Source: Geomobilimonas luticola (GTDB lineage: Bacteria > Desulfobacterota > Desulfuromonadia > Geobacterales > Geobacteraceae). From it: DNA of 64,000 bases. The translations under genes were made by a program, and so were the position numbers. The stretch is taken from contig NZ_JAHCVK010000001.1 of assembly GCF_018476905.1 (NCBI RefSeq), positions 620,001 to 684,000 of the forward strand, given 5' to 3'. The notes beneath the pieces are model-generated. The model did no database searches. It saw nothing but the letters and a program-made list of their open reading frames with translations, and was not told the origin of the DNA. Of the stretch, positions 52,087 to 59,998 are shown piece after piece. The stretch's first letter is position 1. The number at the start of each line of letters is the position of its first letter.

Positions 52087-53459
52087 ACTTTTTGAAAAGG
52101 TTTCGTAGATTCGGCTTGATATGGGTCATGATCTGGTTGATCGGGGGACTCGGAAGCGTCAGCCTCTTAGGGCTATGGGTTCCGCAGCGAAGTGTCGTCC
52201 CACCCGGGGTCTACCGGGAATGGCAGATGTCGTCCCCCATGCTGGTTGCCTTTCTTGAATCGCTCGGTCTGACGGAAATTTATGCATCTCCCTTTACCCT
52301 TACAATCTGGGGGACATTTTTTCTCTATCTGGCATTGGTGGCTTGGTGGCGCTGGCCTGCTGTAAGAGACAGCATTCATCCCTCTTCCGATAACTATGCG
52401 GACCCGGAATCGGTAAACCATTACCCACACAAGACCAGTCTCATGCTAAGGGGACCATCGTCCCAAGAGCGGATTACTGCTGCACTGGCACAGCAGGGAT
52501 ACACAGTCTGCCCCGCTGCACAAGGCTTCTATGCGATTAAGAACCGTTTCGCTCCGGCGGCAAGCCTTATGTTCTACCTGAGCATCTTCCTCCTCCTGTT
52601 GGGAGTAGTGCTTACTGTCTACGCCCGTTTTACCGGCATCGTCGAGTTAGCGGAAGGGGAAGTGTTCAAAGGAGAGATTGCACAGTATGTCTCCCGGTCA
52701 GTCCCACCCAAGATCGGCGAGCTTCCGCAAAGCGCATTCCTCGTCGAACAAATCTTACCGACAATTGCCGGGCAGATTGCAACGGATGTTGCCGTTACGC
52801 TCCAGGATGATTTCGGCAAACATCACACACTGCGTACCAACCAGCCGTATGTTGCGGCTGACGGCACATCTTTCATGTATAGCGATTTTGGGGTGGCCCC
52901 GCTGATGGTCATCTATGACCCGACTGGCCGCGAGGTGGATGGTGCCTATGTGAAGTTGAAGGTGCTGCAGGGGAAACAGGACCATTTCTCCCTAGCGGGT
53001 TACCAGTTCGACGTGACGTTTTTCCCGGACCATGTCGTGAAGGAAGGGAAGGACAGTTCTATAAGTCAGGAATTCCACAATCCGGTTTTCAGGATACAGG
53101 TGTTCCGTTACAATCGACAGGTGGCCAACGGGCTCGTCCGTCCCGGGGGCGTTCTTCCCTTTGATAGTCACCTGTTGGTCATGCAAGAGATGCCCCTATG
53201 GGTCACCCTGTCTGTGGTCAAGGGGAGGGGAATGCCATTTCTCTATGCCGGTTTTGCCATAGCCATTGTGGCACTTACCTTCCGACTGCTCTGCTACCGG
53301 CGTGAGGTGGTGGGAAAACTCGTTTCGGAGGCTGAGGGACAACGGTTGTTCCTGGCGGGGCGTGCCGAATTCTTTCGAGTGCTTGCCGAGAAGGAATTTC
53401 AGCTGCGCTTGTTCCCAACGTTGTTGGCTAAGCTGGAAGAGCAGGAGCATGAACCATGA
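52083..53459 (+). CDS. resB: ResB-family cytochrome c biogenesis protein
   Basis: A 458-residue membrane protein. Helices at ~10-30 and ~75-95 precede a soluble stretch, then helix ~165-185 and a large periplasmic domain (~190-400) with FMYSDFGVAPLMVIYDP and FSLAGYQFDVTFFPD, then a final helix (PFLYAGFAIAIVALTFRLLCYRR). This is the ResB/CcsB layout. ATG 52083 overlaps the previous stop. The matching CcsA heme lyase is not visible in this window. Location after two cytochromes with odd heme spacings suggests a dedicated maturation role. Confidence 0.8.
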   Translation: MNFLKRFRRFGLIWVMIWLIGGLGSVSLLGLWVPQRSVVPPGVYREWQMSSPMLVAFLESLGLTEIYASPFTLTIWGTFFLYLALVAWWRWPAVRDSIHPSSDNYADPESVNHYPHKTSLMLRGPSSQERITAALAQQGYTVCPAAQGFYAIKNRFAPAASLMFYLSIFLLLLGVVLTVYARFTGIVELAEGEVFKGEIAQYVSRSVPPKIGELPQSAFLVEQILPTIAGQIATDVAVTLQDDFGKHHTLRTNQPYVAADGTSFMYSDFGVAPLMVIYDPTGREVDGAYVKLKVLQGKQDHFSLAGYQFDVTFFPDHVVKEGKDSSISQEFHNPVFRIQVFRYNRQVANGLVRPGGVLPFDSHLLVMQEMPLWVTLSVVKGRGMPFLYAGFAIAIVALTFRLLCYRREVVGKLVSEAEGQRLFLAGRAEFFRVLAEKEFQLRLFPTLLAKLEEQEHEP

Positions 53460-53673
53460 ACGCCCCGAGACCTTCCATGGCTGTGAAATTATCGCCGAGA
53501 TTGTAGAGCAGGGGTCGCAGATGCAGATCTCCCCGGAGTTCGATGATGAACAACTATCTGTTCGCATTGGAAACCGGATAAGGAAAAGGGCACGGCGTGA
53601 AACGTCGTGCCCTTTTCATATCATGCCTCACAACCGGGAGCACCAGCGTGCAGTTTTGCCGGAGCATTGGTAA
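53449..53673 (+). CDS. Possible small ORF overlapping the resB end
   Basis: A frame starting ATG 53449 (just after GGAG) reads MNHERPETFHGCEIIAEIVE and SPEFDDEQLSVRIGNRIRK, which looks protein-like. It then runs through the terminator at 53584-53616, making full-length translation doubtful. Confidence 0.25.
   Translation: MNHERPETFHGCEIIAEIVEQGSQMQISPEFDDEQLSVRIGNRIRKRARRETSCPFHIMPHNREHQRAVLPEHW
53584..53616 (+). terminator. Rho-independent terminator of the maturation genes
   Basis: AAAAGGGCACG-GCGTGAAACGT-CGTGCCCTTTT, an 11-bp stem ending in Ts. Confidence 0.8.
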
Positions 53674-53767
53674 AAAACGCTATACGAACATAACAGCTCC
53701 GTATATACAGCTGTAATATCGCCGGCTATGGGTGTCTGGCATTTACTTCTAGAGCCTTGATAAAAAT

Positions 53768-53805
53768 AAAAGGGGGTTACGGCATGAGCCGTAACCCCCC
53801 TTTTC
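53768..53805. terminator. Bidirectional terminator between convergent units
   Basis: AAAAGGGGGTTACGGC-ATGA-GCCGTAACCCCCCTTTT is a long, nearly perfect stem with A and T tracts on the two sides, placed between the plus-strand resB unit and the minus-strand ABC genes. The 53617-53767 stretch holds nothing else I can name. Confidence 0.85.
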
Positions 53806-53834
53806 TGTTCGTGTGCCTTTGGTTCAACCCACCT

Positions 53835-54530
53835 TCAGATTTCGTGCGCCTTGCCGTCACGCATCTCCACAAGCCGTCCCCCGAGTCGTGCCAGGTCAGG
53901 GTTATGTGACACCATGACGATGGTGAGACCGGTGTTCCGGTTGAGGTCCTGCAGGATGTCTCCTATTTCCCCCGCCCGCTTCGTGTCGAGATTCCCCGTC
54001 GGCTCGTCGGCCAGGAGTATTTCCGGACGGTTCACCAGCGCACGCGCGATGGCAACCCGCTGCATTTCCCCGCCCGAAATCTGCACCGGCAGGTGGTCCA
54101 TCCGGTGCTCCATCCCGAGCATCGCCAAAAGCCTCTCCACCTCCGCTTCCACCCCTGGCTTGCGGTAGAACGCAAGGGGGAGCGCCACGTTTTCCCGGAC
54201 GGTGAGTGTGGGAATAAGATAGAAATTCTGGAAGATGTAGCCGAAGACCTCCCGCCTTACCCGGGTGAGGGCCCGCTCGTCCAGTTTCTTCCCGCCGCCG
54301 AAAATGCCCCTGCCGGCGAGGTCCAGTTCCCCGGCGGACGGGTTGTCGAGGCAGCCGAGCAGGTTCACCAGGGTTGTCTTGCCGGAACCGGACGGCCCCA
54401 TGAAGGAGACGAACTCACCACGGCGGATGGCGAGTGATACGCCATCGACAGCCCGGATTTCCTCGCTCCCCCTGCGGTACACCCGGGTCAAATCCCGTGC
54501 CTCCAGCACTACCTTCGACTCGGTCGTCAT
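53835..54530 (-). CDS. ABC transporter ATP-binding protein (MacB/LolD type)
   Basis: A 231-residue ATPase with Walker A GPSGSGKT, Q-loop FQNFYLIPTLTVRENVALPL, signature ISGGEMQR (E in place of the common Q), Walker B ILLADEPTGNLD and H-switch SHNPDLARLG. The VNLLGCLDNPSAGEL and PTGNLDT stretches are those of the MacB/LolD/FtsE group. It works with the FtsX-like permease encoded upstream, with a 4-bp overlap. It ends the minus-strand cluster. Confidence 0.92.
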   Translation of the reverse strand: MTTESKVVLEARDLTRVYRRGSEEIRAVDGVSLAIRRGEFVSFMGPSGSGKTTLVNLLGCLDNPSAGELDLAGRGIFGGGKKLDERALTRVRREVFGYIFQNFYLIPTLTVRENVALPLAFYRKPGVEAEVERLLAMLGMEHRMDHLPVQISGGEMQRVAIARALVNRPEILLADEPTGNLDTKRAGEIGDILQDLNRNTGLTIVMVSHNPDLARLGGRLVEMRDGKAHEI

Positions 54531-55711
54531 CCGTCCCTCCTGATCGATTCAAGAGGTCGCACCCGTCCGGCCTTCCATGCCGGGTAGAGGCCGCTCAACA
54601 GCCCCGCGGCAACGATGCTCCCCAGGGTCAGCAGGGCAAGCCCCCCGTCGATGACCACGAGCCCGCCACTGGGGGCGTACGGAAGTATCCTGCGTACCAG
54701 CAGATCGGTGCCCCGGGCGAAGAGCAAGGCGAAGCCTATGCCGGCGACCCCGCCGATACCGCAGAGAATAAGAGTCTCCGTCCAGACCAGGCGGAAGATG
54801 TCGCCAGGCATGGCCCCCATGGTCTTGAGGATGCCGATCTCCGGCATCCGTTCCAGGACGGACATGAGGACGGTGTTCACCACGCCGGCCATGGCGATCA
54901 GGATGGCGACTATGGCGATGGAGAGCACCATGACCCGGGCGGTGGAGATGAGCTTCATGATCGTCTGCTTGACCTGGCTGAAGCTGACAACCTGCACGTC
55001 CTTGAGCTGGTAGAGCTTGTTTTCCAGTTTCGTAATGTCGGCGTCCTTTTTGACCTTGATGCCGATGGTGGTTATCTTGTCGATCTCCGCGATCCGCTGC
55101 AATGTCTTCAGCGGGACGAAGATCGTCCCGTCGTCCTGGGTGCCGGTCCGCTCCAGGATACCCACGACCTTGAGCTGGACGTTCTTCTCCGGCACGAGCG
55201 TCATGTCCCCCACCTCGCGCTGCTCCAGTTCTGCCGCCTCGTATCCCATCACCACTTCGGCGGCGGAATTGTCGCGGAACCAGCCGCCGCTGCGGAAACG
55301 AAAAAACGGCTTCATGGCGGGGTAGCTGTCGGGATCGACGCCGAAATAGCCGGCAATCCCTCCGCTTTCCCCCTTGTTGGGATCGAAGAAGGCCTGCATC
55401 AGGATCGGGGTGATCTTGTCCACCTCCGCTTCCTCCATGATGTCGTTTACCATGGACTGTTCCATGTAGCGCAGTCCCGTCCCCCCCTGGAGCATCATGG
55501 TGGCCGCCTCGTAGGGGCACCCCTTGGCCATCACCATGAGCTGATACCCCATGTTTTCGATGTCGCGATTCAGGGCCTTCTCGTAGCCGCGGTTGAAGCC
55601 GAAGAGGCTTACCAGCACCCACGTGGAGAGCATGATCCCCACGAGGGTGAGAAGGGTGCGCACTTTCTTGCGCAGCAGGTTCTTGCAGGCGACCTGAAAG
55701 GGAGTGATCAT
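54527..55711 (-). CDS. FtsX/MacB-type ABC permease
   Basis: A 394-residue permease with four helices: one at ~15-35, then a large periplasmic domain (~45-260), then ~265-290, ~310-340 and ~355-380. VNTVLMSVLERMPEIGILKTMGAMPGDI and the end GRVRPLESIRRDG are typical of the FtsX-like C-terminal region. Such permeases drive periplasmic mechanotransmission rather than classical import. It overlaps its neighbours by 4 bp. Confidence 0.9.
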   Translation of the reverse strand: MITPFQVACKNLLRKKVRTLLTLVGIMLSTWVLVSLFGFNRGYEKALNRDIENMGYQLMVMAKGCPYEAATMMLQGGTGLRYMEQSMVNDIMEEAEVDKITPILMQAFFDPNKGESGGIAGYFGVDPDSYPAMKPFFRFRSGGWFRDNSAAEVVMGYEAAELEQREVGDMTLVPEKNVQLKVVGILERTGTQDDGTIFVPLKTLQRIAEIDKITTIGIKVKKDADITKLENKLYQLKDVQVVSFSQVKQTIMKLISTARVMVLSIAIVAILIAMAGVVNTVLMSVLERMPEIGILKTMGAMPGDIFRLVWTETLILCGIGGVAGIGFALLFARGTDLLVRRILPYAPSGGLVVIDGGLALLTLGSIVAAGLLSGLYPAWKAGRVRPLESIRRDG

Positions 55712-56346
55712 GGTTTCCCGCGCTCCATCGAAAAGACGAATTCATCCATGAGGACGAGGTTTTTCTTGAGGCCGCGAAGCACGCCGTAGTAATCGGTGAC
55801 CATGTCGGGTGCGGGGTTGGCGATCTCGGCAATCCTCCCGGTCCCCTTGCCGCTCACCGGATCGTAGGAATCGAAATCCCTGATCGACAGGCCGACGAAC
55901 TTCCTGGCAAACGCGGCATCGCGAAATCTGCCGGCCGACTTGCCGGTTATTTTCTGGATGTAGAACGTCTTGATCCTGCCGGTGAGATCCTGGGCGACAA
56001 AGACCTGGATGCCGCCGAACTGCCCTTTCTGGTTCACGCCATGGATGTAGCCGACCTTTTTCTTGTCGCGGTAGATCTCATAGAGGGTGTAGGGGACGTC
56101 GATCGGGGCGTAGAGCGCAATGTACGCGTTTCCGAGGCGGTTTTCGATCTTTCTCTGGAAGGGGGCGCCACCCCGTTGCGCGATGGAGAAATAGACCGTC
56201 TTGTAGCTCGTCGATTCCGGGAAGAGCCGCGGCACATCCCGGGCCGGGTCGTTCAGGTCGCACCCCACCGCCGCCAGAGCCGGCAGAGGCGAGGTGCACG
56301 CCAGCAGCAGGGCGAGGCAGGCGATTTTCATCATGACACTACGCAT
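55708..56346 (-). CDS. Exported protein, possibly FMN-binding-like
   Basis: A 212-residue protein with a signal peptide ending PALA-A. Residues ~95-180 (KKVGYIHGVNQKGQFGGIQVFVAQDLTGRIKTFYIQKITGKSAG ... FARKFVGLSI) resemble the periplasmic FMN-binding domain, but I see no clear SGAT-type flavinylation motif. It is translationally coupled to the permease. An accessory periplasmic role with the ABC unit is inferred. Confidence 0.55.
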   Translation of the reverse strand: MRSVMMKIACLALLLACTSPLPALAAVGCDLNDPARDVPRLFPESTSYKTVYFSIAQRGGAPFQRKIENRLGNAYIALYAPIDVPYTLYEIYRDKKKVGYIHGVNQKGQFGGIQVFVAQDLTGRIKTFYIQKITGKSAGRFRDAAFARKFVGLSIRDFDSYDPVSGKGTGRIAEIANPAPDMVTDYYGVLRGLKKNLVLMDEFVFSMERGKP

Positions 56347-56399
56347 GTTGACCTCATCGGTGCGCCACCTTCTTCATGGCGCGCCACCGGATAAATTTG

Positions 56400-58127
56400 T
56401 CACTGAATTTCCCAGCCGCTTTTCTTGACCAGTTCCGGCGTGTCGCCGGGGGAAAGCTGGACTATGTAGCACCCCCTGGAAGCATAGCGATGGCCGGCGG
56501 CAAAGCTGATCTGTCCATAGACGGGATGCTGCTCCTCCATCATCGTCCCGGTAACGTCCAGAAGATTGTCGCGATAGTAATTGCCTTTCAGCTCTATGAG
56601 CAGGGACGTCAAGAGCTTTGTCACCGCGTTGGTCTGGCTCGTTATCATCTCCACCTCGTTTTTGAGGGGGATGTCCGCCTGTCGCAGGGTCTTTTGCGCA
56701 TCGCCCTGCAGCTGCGGTTTTCCCATGCCAGCGGTGGGGAAAAATGAGTAGGGGTAGGTAAGGTAGGTGAAGTCCCGTACTGATTTCTTCAAGCTCCAGA
56801 CACTCTCCCCGAGGTAGCGGGCAGAGAGAAAAACCATCGCCGGCCGGCCGTCGTGACGGGCGAGCCACTCCAGCGCGGGGATTGCCGCGGCGTCATCCCA
56901 GATGACCAGAACGGCGGTAGTGTGGCTGGCAAGCAGCCGTTGCAGGAAATCGCCGTCCAGCACTTTTCCCCGGGGCAAGGACACCGTCACCGGCGCCTTG
57001 TGCCCAAGACCCTGCCACGTCTGCTGAAAACCTGCCGCGAGGGCTGCTGCTTCCGGTGAATCCCGCACCACCTGGACAACCGGATGTTCTCCCGGCAGAT
57101 CCGCCGTGTTGTTTAGATAGCGGGCGGCGCCTTCTCCCTCCTGGTAGTATCCCTTGGATGCGTAGAGCGTGTACCAGTCGGTATCGGAAATCACCGGAAC
57201 GTCGGTGTTGGGGAACAGGCACGGAATCCCGTTCTCCTCGCAGAACTGGTGAACGGGTTGCCATTGGCCGCTGACCATTCCCCCCAGCAGGGCAAATACC
57301 GGTTCCTTGCCGTTGTATGCCTCCAGCTGGCTGCGCCACGTCTCCGGTGGGCCTTTCAGTATCCAGCGTGAAAGGGAGGTCGTCCTGGTTGCCAGTTCCT
57401 TTGAGCCGAACATTTTTTCCGCCATCCGGCGGTACGACCCTTTGCTCCGGGGATCGGCGACGGCCCGTACCTGGGTGTTCCGCGAATCGAAGTAGGCGTC
57501 GAAGGCAGCGAGCATTGCCGTGCTCTTTTCAGGGGGGATATCCTCGGATATCACGGTGGCGAAGCGAATGGCTGTATCGCTCACGCCGGGGGAGAATTGT
57601 GCGGAGAGGGATCTGAGGTAGGCTACGAGAACCCGGGCATCCTGGTCGTCGAGAAGGTAGCGGGGCATCACCTCACTCAGGACCCGGCCTTTGGGATCGC
57701 TGCCGGTTCGAAGCACCTCGATCAGGGATTCGTCGGTATACGCCGGGCGAAGGGGGGGCTGTGCGCTCAGTTCAAGCCCCCGGTGGAGTACGGGGCGCGG
57801 CTTGAAAAGCTTGGCGCCGTTGGTGGGAGGGGTATAGACCCCCTCCTCGAAAGCTCCGAGCCCGCTCCGCAGATGGCAGCTGACGCAGGCAAAGGTCATG
57901 CCGGGGACCGCACTGTCTCCTTTGATGGAGACGCGCAGCGGCTTCCCCGACGGGAGGATCCCCTCGCGGTAGATCCGTTCCCCCAGCCGGAGCGTCTCCT
58001 GGGAAGCGACAGCAGGCGCAGGCGATGGGGACACTTCTGCCGATACGGGTGACGCCGAAAGGGAGGTACAGCAGATCACGACGGTTGCAAGGAGCAGGGC
58101 GAGGCCGCGTTTCTTCAGTCGCTTCAT
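56400..58127 (-). CDS. Cytochrome c domain fused to a periplasmic ligand-binding protein
   Basis: A 575-residue exported protein. After the signal peptide, residues ~40-180 are a monoheme cytochrome c domain (CVSCH in MTFACVSCHLRSGLGAFEEG; EVMPRYLLDDQDARVLVAYLRSL is the usual end helix). Residues ~190-575 resemble type-1 periplasmic binding proteins of ABC systems (FATVISEDIPPEKSTAMLAAFDAYF, VFALLGGMVSGQWQPVHQFCEENGIPCLFPNTD, LVIWDDAAAIPALEWLARHDGRPAMVFLSARYLG). The fusion suggests that ligand binding is linked to electron transfer or redox sensing. ATG 58127 has GGAG 5 bp upstream. Confidence 0.8.
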   Translation of the reverse strand: MKRLKKRGLALLLATVVICCTSLSASPVSAEVSPSPAPAVASQETLRLGERIYREGILPSGKPLRVSIKGDSAVPGMTFACVSCHLRSGLGAFEEGVYTPPTNGAKLFKPRPVLHRGLELSAQPPLRPAYTDESLIEVLRTGSDPKGRVLSEVMPRYLLDDQDARVLVAYLRSLSAQFSPGVSDTAIRFATVISEDIPPEKSTAMLAAFDAYFDSRNTQVRAVADPRSKGSYRRMAEKMFGSKELATRTTSLSRWILKGPPETWRSQLEAYNGKEPVFALLGGMVSGQWQPVHQFCEENGIPCLFPNTDVPVISDTDWYTLYASKGYYQEGEGAARYLNNTADLPGEHPVVQVVRDSPEAAALAAGFQQTWQGLGHKAPVTVSLPRGKVLDGDFLQRLLASHTTAVLVIWDDAAAIPALEWLARHDGRPAMVFLSARYLGESVWSLKKSVRDFTYLTYPYSFFPTAGMGKPQLQGDAQKTLRQADIPLKNEVEMITSQTNAVTKLLTSLLIELKGNYYRDNLLDVTGTMMEEQHPVYGQISFAAGHRYASRGCYIVQLSPGDTPELVKKSGWEIQ

Positions 58128-58174
58128 GGGATCTCCATCTCCCGAGACCCGTGTCCCGGGCACTGAAAGTAATG

Positions 58175-58618
58175 CTACAGATCGAAAAGGTAGGCGCCGC
58201 GAAAGACCGTTTTCCCCTTCTTCTCGAACGTGAACCTGATTTCCCAGTCCCCCGGCATGACGAGATGGACCGGGAGGAGATACACCCCTTTGGCGGAGAG
58301 GGAGAAATCCTTGTTCCCCATGGCGTGGGCTCCCCTCATGGAGGGCATGTCCGCGTCCCCCTTGATGGTGAACGAGGTGTCCCGCTGCCCGTCGCGGGTG
58401 AAAACTTCCACCCGCATTATGGCCATGCCGATCTTCGGCTGCTTGTCGAAGCCGAAGGTAAAGTAGTGGCCGGCGTCGATCGGCACCTTCGTTCCCGGCT
58501 TCGGAAGGGGCTGGTACACGCCCTGCGCCGTGGGAGGAGGCGCGGCGAGGGCCAACGGAGGGACCGCAACTCCCAGGCAGAAAAACACCATCAGAACCCC
58601 TAACAGATGCCTGATCAT
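58175..58618 (-). CDS. Exported FixH/YtkA-like protein
   Basis: A 147-residue protein with a signal peptide ending LALA-A. The single domain, IGMAIMRVEVFTRDGQRDTSFTIKGDADMPSMRGAHAMG ... GVYLLPVHLVMPGDWEIRFTFEKKGK, has the layout of YtkA/FixH-like immunoglobulin-type domains often associated with copper handling (MPSM, HAM motifs). ATG 58618 follows AAGGAAG. It lies between the NosL-like gene and the cytochrome fusion. Confidence 0.7.
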   Translation of the reverse strand: MIRHLLGVLMVFFCLGVAVPPLALAAPPPTAQGVYQPLPKPGTKVPIDAGHYFTFGFDKQPKIGMAIMRVEVFTRDGQRDTSFTIKGDADMPSMRGAHAMGNKDFSLSAKGVYLLPVHLVMPGDWEIRFTFEKKGKTVFRGAYLFDL

Positions 58619-58665
58619 AACCACTTCCTTTTTTCAGTAAGGTACGAACCGTTTTAAGCCCGGGA

Positions 58666-59184
58666 TCAATGATGTGCCGCGCCTTCCTGCTGCTTGAGCC
58701 GCTTCATTTTCCGGAATTCGCGGATCATTTTCGTATCCTGGTACATGTCGTCATAGGCCGCTTTGATCGCTGCGTCGAAACTGGCAATGGTGCCGCCGTT
58801 TGCCTTGACGAACCGCTCAGCCGCCTCCCGGGAGGCAAAGGCCCACTTGGCATGGCCGGTCATTACCCCTTTCTTGCTGCCGCCTATCACCCAGACGGCT
58901 TTTTCGGCATCGATGAGCTCTTTGCTGTCGTAGTCGGCGACGCTCACCATGACCGGCATCCTGTCGATGGTGTTGGCCAGTTCAACCGATGTGCAATGCA
59001 GGCTGCAGGTGGCGACCCGCGAGCCGTCCTCATACTCGATGAGCATGCGGCTGTGGCTGAACGTTCCCCGGTTCATGCCGCAGTGGTGGCACGCGGGGGA
59101 TTGTACCACGTCGGCCGGCGGGGCTGCCAGCGCTGCCGGCGCCGTTGCCAGGCAGAGCCCGACGAGCAGTAGAAAAATGCGCAT
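58666..59184 (-). CDS. NosL-like copper-binding protein
   Basis: A 172-residue exported protein. CHHCGMNRGTFSHSRMLIEYEDGSRVATCSLHCTSVELA is the NosL hallmark (CxxCGM Cu(I) site; later CSLHC). Further on come VWVIGGSKKGVMTGHAKWAFASREAAERFVKANGG. NosL delivers copper to nitrous oxide reductase, but no nosZ is present, so a general periplasmic copper or redox role in this ABC cluster is inferred. ATG 59184 follows AAGGAGA; the frame upstream has no ribosome site. Confidence 0.85.
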   Translation of the reverse strand: MRIFLLLVGLCLATAPAALAAPPADVVQSPACHHCGMNRGTFSHSRMLIEYEDGSRVATCSLHCTSVELANTIDRMPVMVSVADYDSKELIDAEKAVWVIGGSKKGVMTGHAKWAFASREAAERFVKANGGTIASFDAAIKAAYDDMYQDTKMIREFRKMKRLKQQEGAAHH

Positions 59185-59288
59185 AACGTCTCCTTTTCGT
59201 CTCGGGGATTCGGGAGCGTCAGCAGCTTGCAGACTGCCGATGCCCCTCATGCAGTGTTCATTGGCGAGGCGAGGATGCCCGACTCGTC

Positions 59289-59726
59289 CTATCCTCGCCA
59301 GGGACAGCTCAGCGGGCCTTGGCACGGTTCGGAGTCGTCGTTTCCGCATGAACTGTATCCTTGGACCACCATGCCCTTTTCATGCTCACTGTCGATGGAG
59401 GGGGCGACGTCGGGTGGCTGCATCTGCACCGTCGGCATTTCACCGACGATCACCAGGGTTTTCTGCCCCACCAGCACGTCGACCATTTTCTTGCGCGCTC
59501 CGGCAAGAAGCCTCTGCACCGTCCCCCGGGAAACGCCCATCATCTCACCGGCCCGCTCCTGGTGGAGATCCTGGCCGTCGCAGAGGTAGAACGCCTCCAG
59601 TTCGTCGCGCTCCAGCGCAACGATCTCCATATCCCTGAGCGGCGTGCCGGCCGGGTTGAATACCCGGCCCACATTCCCCCGGAGAGGGCAGGTACAGGTA
59701 CGTGTCTTTTTCTTGCGTGGTGACAT
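59289..59726 (-). CDS. DUF134 DNA-binding protein
   Basis: A 145-residue HTH protein: CPLRGNVGRVFNPAGTPLRDMEIVALERDELEAFYLCDGQDLHQERAGEMMGVSRGTVQRLLAGARKKMVDVLVGQKTLVI matches DUF134. The usual N-terminal start and sigma-70-region-4-like HTH are intact; the cysteine-rich tail (CGNDDSEPCQGPLSCPW) may bind metal. Members usually neighbour FeMo-cofactor-type (NifX/NafY) genes, which are absent here. Repeated TGTGCAT elements lie upstream. Confidence 0.85.
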   Translation of the reverse strand: MSPRKKKTRTCTCPLRGNVGRVFNPAGTPLRDMEIVALERDELEAFYLCDGQDLHQERAGEMMGVSRGTVQRLLAGARKKMVDVLVGQKTLVIVGEMPTVQMQPPDVAPSIDSEHEKGMVVQGYSSCGNDDSEPCQGPLSCPWRG

Positions 59727-59773
59727 GACGCCCTTTGCGCAGGATTAGTGCCGTCGTGGTCTCCTGTATAAAA

Positions 59774-59797
59774 TGTGCGTATGCACAATTATGCACA
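59774..59797. promoter_or_regulatory. TGCAC repeats upstream of DUF134 gene
   Basis: TGTGC-GTAT-GCACA forms a palindrome and a further ATGCACA follows, giving three GCACA-type half-sites in 24 bp, about 50 bp upstream of the DUF134 start. A candidate autoregulatory site. Confidence 0.4.
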
Positions 59798-59808
59798 AGG
59801 AGGTATGA

Positions 59809-59883
59809 ATGTCAACTCAAGCCCGGCATATCGCCAGGGCGGGTCGAGGTGCACGACAGAAGCCATCCTCCACTCCTGATTGA
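59809..59883 (+). CDS. Very short ORF with strong ribosome site
   Basis: AAGGAGGT precedes ATG 59809, but only 24 codons (MSTQARHIARAGRGARQKPS...) follow. It could be a leader peptide or the remnant of the gene normally divergent from DUF134. Confidence 0.25.
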   Translation: MSTQARHIARAGRGARQKPSSTPD

Positions 59884-59890
59884 CGGTTAC

Positions 59891-59904
59891 TTGATCTAAG
59901 TCAA
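59891..59904. promoter_or_regulatory. FNR/CRP-like box
   Basis: TTGATCTAAGTCAA resembles the FNR consensus TTGAT-N4-ATCAA with one change. It lies about 95 bp before the start of the next gene. Confidence 0.4.
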
Positions 59905-59998
59905 AGCCAATTCCGGCCTCGATGGTAATCTGATGTCACCGGATAGTTTGAACAAATGGTTGTGCAGCAGGTTGGTTGCAACCCGAGAAAGGATATGT

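Noticed and set aside
54434-55789. 451-codon plus-strand frame opposite the ABC permease
   Set aside because: It is antisense to a well-defined FtsX-type permease and has no signal or ribosome site.
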